A stretch of 64,000 bases of DNA from Martinezella tropici. Lineage in GTDB: Bacteria; Pseudomonadota; Alphaproteobacteria; Rhizobiales; Rhizobiaceae. The DNA is taken from contig JUHI01000013.1 in assembly GCA_000799755.1 (NCBI GenBank), positions 108,444 through 172,443 on the forward strand, in the 5' to 3' direction. Position 1 is the stretch's first letter. Every line of letters starts with the position of its first letter. This document shows, piece after piece, positions 60,398-64,000 of the stretch. The position numbers were made by a program, and so were the translations under genes. Under the pieces are notes generated by a model, which had not been told where the DNA came from, ran no database searches, and worked only from the letters and a program-made list of their open reading frames with translations.

Positions 60398-60862
60398 GAC
60401 GCGATGCTGGCTATCAGCGTGTGTCTTTTTGATCTTACGCCAGGATAGCGCAACCGCATTACGAGCGGACTTAGCAAGCTTTGCAATGCTGAGCACAGTT
60501 CGCTGTAGCTTCAGCTAGTGGTTTTTCAGTCCGCTAAGGCCGCCTGACGTAAGCATCATCGATTTTGCCTACCTTGACAGTACCGAATCCCACCCCCAAT
60601 ATGTTGACATGAGATTGCGTAACTAATTGACTGTCAACAATTTTTCGCTGCCGGTAGTCATCATCCAGGTTCCCCAGCCAATCCCAAGCTCCCATGAATG
60701 AATCCGTACATTGCTCTTGTCTCGTTACCCGAGGCAGATATGACTTCGGCTCAGCTTGAGGGCTTTCGGCAGGAGACGTCATCCGTTATAGCGAGATTTG
60801 ACTTGCATGAGTTTTGTGCCGACAATTTGGCCATATGACATAAAGTGAGATTGGATTTTTCG
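60398..60862. other. right end of the element and rfb upstream region
   Basis: No credible gene in 465 bases. Contains attR at 60664-60681. To the right of it lies chromosomal sequence with the rfbB promoter region; no promoter was assigned. Confidence 0.6.
60664..60681 (+). repeat. attR core
   Basis: TCCAGGTTCCCCAGCCAA, identical to attL at 45744-45761; it duplicates only the tRNA 3' end and is not a tRNA. Confidence 0.9.
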
Positions 60863-61930
60863 ATGACGATATTGGTCTCAGGCGGTGCCGGTTTTATTGG
60901 TGGGAACTTTGTTCTTGACTGGCTGGTGCAGCATGATGAGACGGTGGTCAATCTGGACAAGCTGACCTATGCGGGCAATCTGGATACGTTGCAGGGATTG
61001 CGTGGCAACAATCGTCATGTGTTCGTGCATGGGGATATTGGCGACCGGGAGCTTGTGAGCGATCTGCTGTCGATGCACCGGCCGCGCGCGGTGATCAATT
61101 TTGCGGCCGAGAGCCATGTCGATCGTTCGATCCATGGACCTGGGGATTTCATCCAGACGAATATCGTTGGGACGTTCAACCTGCTGGAAGCGGTGCGTGG
61201 CTATTGGGACGGCCTGGCGGAAGATGAGAAGCAGGGCTTCCGCTTTCTGCATGTTTCGACGGATGAAGTCTACGGCACCTTGTCGAAGGACGATGCGCCG
61301 TTCAACGAACTCAACCGCTATGAGCCGAACAGTCCCTATTCTGCCAGCAAGGCGGCCTCCGACCATCTGGTGCGCGCCTGGCACCATACCTATGGTCTGC
61401 CGGTCCTGACGACGAACTGCAGCAACAATTACGGCCCGTATCATTTCCCGGAAAAACTGATCCCGCTGGTGATCCTGAATGCGCTGTCGGGCAAAAGCCT
61501 GCCGATCTACGGCGACGGCCAGCAGATCCGCGACTGGCTCTATGTGCGGGATCACTGCAGCGCCATCCGTCGCGTGCTGGAGGCCGGCAAGCTCGGCGAG
61601 ACCTATAATGTCGGCGGCTGGAACGAGAAGCCCAATCTCGAGGTCGTGCATACCATCTGCGCGATCCTCGACGAACTCCGCCCGAAGGCGGATGGCAGCC
61701 GCTACAGTGATCAGATCACCTTCGTTAGAGATCGGCCGGGCCATGACCGGCGCTATGCGATCGATGCGCGCAAGCTCGAGCGTGAACTCGGCTGGAGGCC
61801 GGCGGAGACCTTCGAGACGGGGATTCGCAAGACGATCGCATGGTATCTCGACAACCAGGACTGGGTGCGCAACGTGACGAGCGGCGCCTATCGCGAATGG
61901 GTCGGCAAGCAGTATGAGGTCGAGCTGTGA
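60863..61930 (+). CDS. rfbB: dTDP-glucose 4,6-dehydratase RfbB
   Basis: Second step of dTDP-L-rhamnose synthesis, an SDR enzyme of 355 residues. NAD motif SGGAGFIGGNFVLDWL, catalytic STDEVYG and YSASKAASDHLV, and SNNYGPYHFPEKLIP are all present. The ATG at 60863 (MTILVSGG) is used. The product feeds surface polysaccharide such as LPS O-antigen. Overlaps rfbD by four bases. Confidence 0.96.
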   Translation: MTILVSGGAGFIGGNFVLDWLVQHDETVVNLDKLTYAGNLDTLQGLRGNNRHVFVHGDIGDRELVSDLLSMHRPRAVINFAAESHVDRSIHGPGDFIQTNIVGTFNLLEAVRGYWDGLAEDEKQGFRFLHVSTDEVYGTLSKDDAPFNELNRYEPNSPYSASKAASDHLVRAWHHTYGLPVLTTNCSNNYGPYHFPEKLIPLVILNALSGKSLPIYGDGQQIRDWLYVRDHCSAIRRVLEAGKLGETYNVGGWNEKPNLEVVHTICAILDELRPKADGSRYSDQITFVRDRPGHDRRYAIDARKLERELGWRPAETFETGIRKTIAWYLDNQDWVRNVTSGAYREWVGKQYEVEL

Positions 61931-62829
61931 GCGCCATTCTGGTCACCGGCGCCAATGGGCAGGTCGGTTTTGAGCTGCAGCGCTCGCTTGGCGTTTTGGG
62001 GGATGTCGCTGCTCTGACGCGCGCAGACATGGATCTGGCGAGCGAAGCCAGCATTCTTGCCGCTCTTGATGAGCACAAGCCGCGCGTGATCGTGAACCCT
62101 GCCGCCTATACGGCGGTAGATCGGGCCGAGAGCGACCGGGAGCTGGCGATGGCGGTCAATGCCACCGCCCCGGGGATACTGGCGCGCTGGGCGGCGGATA
62201 ACGGCGCCTGGCTCGTCCATTACTCGACGGACTATGTCTTCGACGGCACGAAAGGCGATCCATATGGGGAGGAGGATGCGATCAATCCGCAGTCCGTCTA
62301 CGGCGAAAGCAAATGGCGGGGTGAGGAGGCGGTGCGCGCGTCCGGCGCGCGTCATGCCATTTTGCGCACGAGCTGGGTCTATGGCCATCACGGCAGCAAT
62401 TTTTTGAAGACGATCCTTCGGCTGGCGGGAGAAAGAAGCGCTCTGAACGTCGTTGCCGACCAGGTGGGGGCGCCGACCTCGGCGGCGTTGATCGCCGACG
62501 TCACGCGCGGGGTGATCGAGCGGATTGCGGCTTCACAGGCGCCCGACGACTTTGCGGGGACCTATCATCTCACAGCAAAGGGCAGCACCTCGTGGCACGG
62601 CTATGCCGCGCATATCGTGCGTGAGACGCTGGCGGCAAACGAGAAGCTTGCGCTTTCTCTCGATGCGCTGAAGCCGATATCGACAGCCGAATACCCGACA
62701 CCCGCCAGGCGCCCGGCCAATTCGAGGCTGAACTGCAGCAAGCTGATGGATCGCTTCGATATCGTTCTTCCCGCATGGCAGGACGGTGTCGACGATGTCC
62801 TGGCGAGATTGCGGGCCGTGGGGGATTGA
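61927..62829 (+). CDS. rfbD: dTDP-4-dehydrorhamnose reductase RfbD
   Basis: Last step of the pathway, reducing to dTDP-L-rhamnose. 300 residues, GTG start in the overlap GTGA with rfbB. SDR motif LVTGANGQVGFELQRSL, STDYVFDGTKGDPYGEED and YGESKWRGEEAV are typical. Gene order B-D-A-C follows the usual rhizobial cluster. Confidence 0.95.
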   Translation: MSAILVTGANGQVGFELQRSLGVLGDVAALTRADMDLASEASILAALDEHKPRVIVNPAAYTAVDRAESDRELAMAVNATAPGILARWAADNGAWLVHYSTDYVFDGTKGDPYGEEDAINPQSVYGESKWRGEEAVRASGARHAILRTSWVYGHHGSNFLKTILRLAGERSALNVVADQVGAPTSAALIADVTRGVIERIAASQAPDDFAGTYHLTAKGSTSWHGYAAHIVRETLAANEKLALSLDALKPISTAEYPTPARRPANSRLNCSKLMDRFDIVLPAWQDGVDDVLARLRAVGD

Positions 62830-62916
62830 GAGCCGCAGGTTCGTGACGGCCGTGGTCAGCCCCCAAAGACAGCCGACAAGGCATAAGCAGACAGATTGAA
62901 GACGAGACGCTGGATC

Positions 62917-63804
62917 ATGACGAAAGCACGCAAGGGAATCATACTCGCCGGCGGATCGGGGACGCGGCTTTATCCGCTGACGCTCGCGGTCAGCAAGCAG
63001 CTGCTGCCGATCTACGACAAGCCGATGATCTACTATCCGCTGACGACGCTGATGCTGGCAGGTATCCGCGAGATCCTCATCATCTCGACGCCGCAGGACA
63101 CGCCTCGCTTCGAGCAGTTGCTTGGCGACGGCAGCCAATGGGGCATCAGGCTCGATTATGCCGTCCAGCCGAGCCCTGATGGCCTTGCCCAGGCATTTCT
63201 GATCGGCGAGGCATTCCTGGATGGCGCCCCGTCCGCGCTGGTGCTGGGGGACAACATCTTCTACGGACACGACTTTACCCGGTTGCTGCACGAGGCGAAC
63301 GAGAAGGAGGCGGGCGCCACCGTCTTTGCCTATCACGTGCAGGACCCGCATCGCTATGGCGTGGTCGAGTTCGACAAGGTGGGCCGGGCGATCAGCCTGG
63401 AGGAAAAGCCAAAGCTGCCGAAGAGCAATTATGCGGTCACCGGCCTCTATTTCTACGATGAAAGCGTCGTTGACGTTGCTAAATCCATCCGCCCGTCGCC
63501 GCGTGGCGAGTTGGAGATCACCGATGTCAATATCCGCTATCTGAACGCCGGTCAGCTGGATGTGCAGACCATGGGGCGCGGCTATGCCTGGCTTGACACG
63601 GGCACGCATGAATCCATGCTGGAGGCCAGCCACTACATTGCCACGATCGAGAACCGGCAGGGGCTGAAGGTCGCCTGCCCCGAGGAGATTGCCTATCGCA
63701 GCGGCTGGATCAGCGCATCTGACGTCGAGGCGCTGGCGCATCCGCTGAAGAAGAACGCCTATGGGCAATATCTCCTGGGGATATTGCGCGAGCAGATATT
63801 CTAA
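62917..63804 (+). CDS. rfbA: glucose-1-phosphate thymidylyltransferase RfbA
   Basis: First step of the pathway, making dTDP-glucose. 295 residues; KGIILAGGSGTRLYPLTLAV, DKPMIYYPLTTLMLAGIREI and the active-site VLGDNIFYGHDF are diagnostic. The ATG at 62917 (MTKARKGI) is preferred to one at 62896 that adds MKTRRWI. Confidence 0.96.
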   Translation: MTKARKGIILAGGSGTRLYPLTLAVSKQLLPIYDKPMIYYPLTTLMLAGIREILIISTPQDTPRFEQLLGDGSQWGIRLDYAVQPSPDGLAQAFLIGEAFLDGAPSALVLGDNIFYGHDFTRLLHEANEKEAGATVFAYHVQDPHRYGVVEFDKVGRAISLEEKPKLPKSNYAVTGLYFYDESVVDVAKSIRPSPRGELEITDVNIRYLNAGQLDVQTMGRGYAWLDTGTHESMLEASHYIATIENRQGLKVACPEEIAYRSGWISASDVEALAHPLKKNAYGQYLLGILREQIF

Positions 63805-63863
63805 CGATCGCGGCGCGCGCCAGCGCCACATCTCCCGTGCGAACAATCCGAGCAGGACGACGA

Positions 63864-64000
63864 ATGAAAGCCATCGATACCGCCATCCCCGACGTCAAGA
63901 TCATCGAGCCGACGGTATTTGCCGACGATCGCGGCTTCTTCTTCGAAAGCTTCAGCGCGCTCAAGTTCGAAGCCGCAGTCGGACGAAGCGTCGACTTCGT
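63864..64000 (+). CDS. rfbC: dTDP-4-dehydrorhamnose 3,5-epimerase RfbC, 5' part only
   Basis: The first 45 residues, MKAIDTAIPDVKIIEPTVFA then DDRGFFFESFSALKF, match the start of RfbC, the epimerase that precedes the reductase step. The gene is cut by the window end. It follows rfbA by 59 bases and completes the four-gene rhamnose set. Confidence 0.93.
   Translation, partial: MKAIDTAIPDVKIIEPTVFADDRGFFFESFSALKFEAAVGRSVDF

Larger units (their letters stand above)
45744..60681 (+). mobile_element. integrative and mobilisable element inserted in tRNA-Gln, about 14.9 kb
   Basis: Bounded by an 18-bp direct repeat of the tRNA-Gln 3' end. It carries a tyrosine recombinase next to the left end, a rolling-circle replication protein, an HNH nuclease, a MOBV relaxase operon and a DGQHR-GHKL cassette. 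No type IV secretion genes are present, so transfer would need a helper. Composition is patchy and often AT-richer than the chromosome. Confidence 0.88.

Noticed and set aside
45744..60681. CRISPR array or toxin-antitoxin pair in the element
   Set aside because: No regularly spaced repeats and no recognisable toxin or antitoxin genes were found.
60534..60782. 82-codon minus-strand frame across attR
   Set aside because: Part of it lies outside and part inside the element, so it was created by the insertion; no domain.

Overview
The window looks like a chromosomal segment of a fast-growing rhizobial alphaproteobacterium (Rhizobium/Agrobacterium group). Supporting signs are the GC-rich coding, the leuD, ctpA/envC/rlmH/rsfS and nadD/proA/proB/obgE/rpmA/rplU gene order, an imuA-imuB-dnaE2 mutagenesis cassette with an alphaproteobacterial LexA box, typical rhizobial palindromic intergenic repeats, and an alpha-r14-type small RNA with three anti-Shine-Dalgarno loops.

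Layout. 1-9.5 kb: 5' end of leuD, a CitE-like lyase, a zincin-like protein, the SOS cassette imuA-imuB-dnaE2, and a bfd/bfr iron-storage pair. 9.5-19.4 kb: rppH, a divergent polysaccharide deacetylase, the cell-wall pair ctpA/envC, rlmH, rsfS, a one-domain ModE-like regulator and the molybdate importer modABC. 19.7-26.7 kb: the small RNA, then nadD-proA-proB-obgE, two GNAT acetyltransferases, rpmA-rplU and tRNA-Ser(CGA). 26.7-45.5 kb: accessory chromosomal genes. These include a cupin, a haloalkane-dehalogenase-like hydrolase divergent from an HxlR regulator with 20-bp direct repeats, an Afu/Fbp-type ABC importer preceded by a Pho box, a DosC-like diguanylate cyclase, a tetR/tetA pair with two palindromic operators, and a PhyH-like dioxygenase. 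The section ends with a bufferin (copper-binding RiPP) operon with two precursor paralogues next to its SigF/NrsF regulators.

45.74-60.68 kb is an integrated mobile element of about 14.9 kb. A tyrosine recombinase lies just after tRNA-Gln(CTG), and an 18-bp copy of the tRNA 3' end recurs at 60664-60681, giving attL and attR. The element carries a rolling-circle (HUH) replication protein, an HNH nuclease, a MOBV relaxase operon and several unknown genes. Its right arm holds a two-gene cassette of a DGQHR (DndB-like) protein and a GHKL-fold ATPase, the best candidate here for an undescribed, probably defensive, system.

60.86-64 kb: rfbB-rfbD-rfbA-rfbC (cut by the window end) for dTDP-L-rhamnose, resuming the core chromosome. 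How the systems fit together: SOS induction drives translesion repair; SigF/NrsF probably switches on bufferin production under metal or oxidative stress; the Afu-like importer is probably phosphate-controlled; and the mobile element can plausibly excise, replicate and be mobilised by a helper conjugation system. All calls come from reading the sequence; no database search was run.
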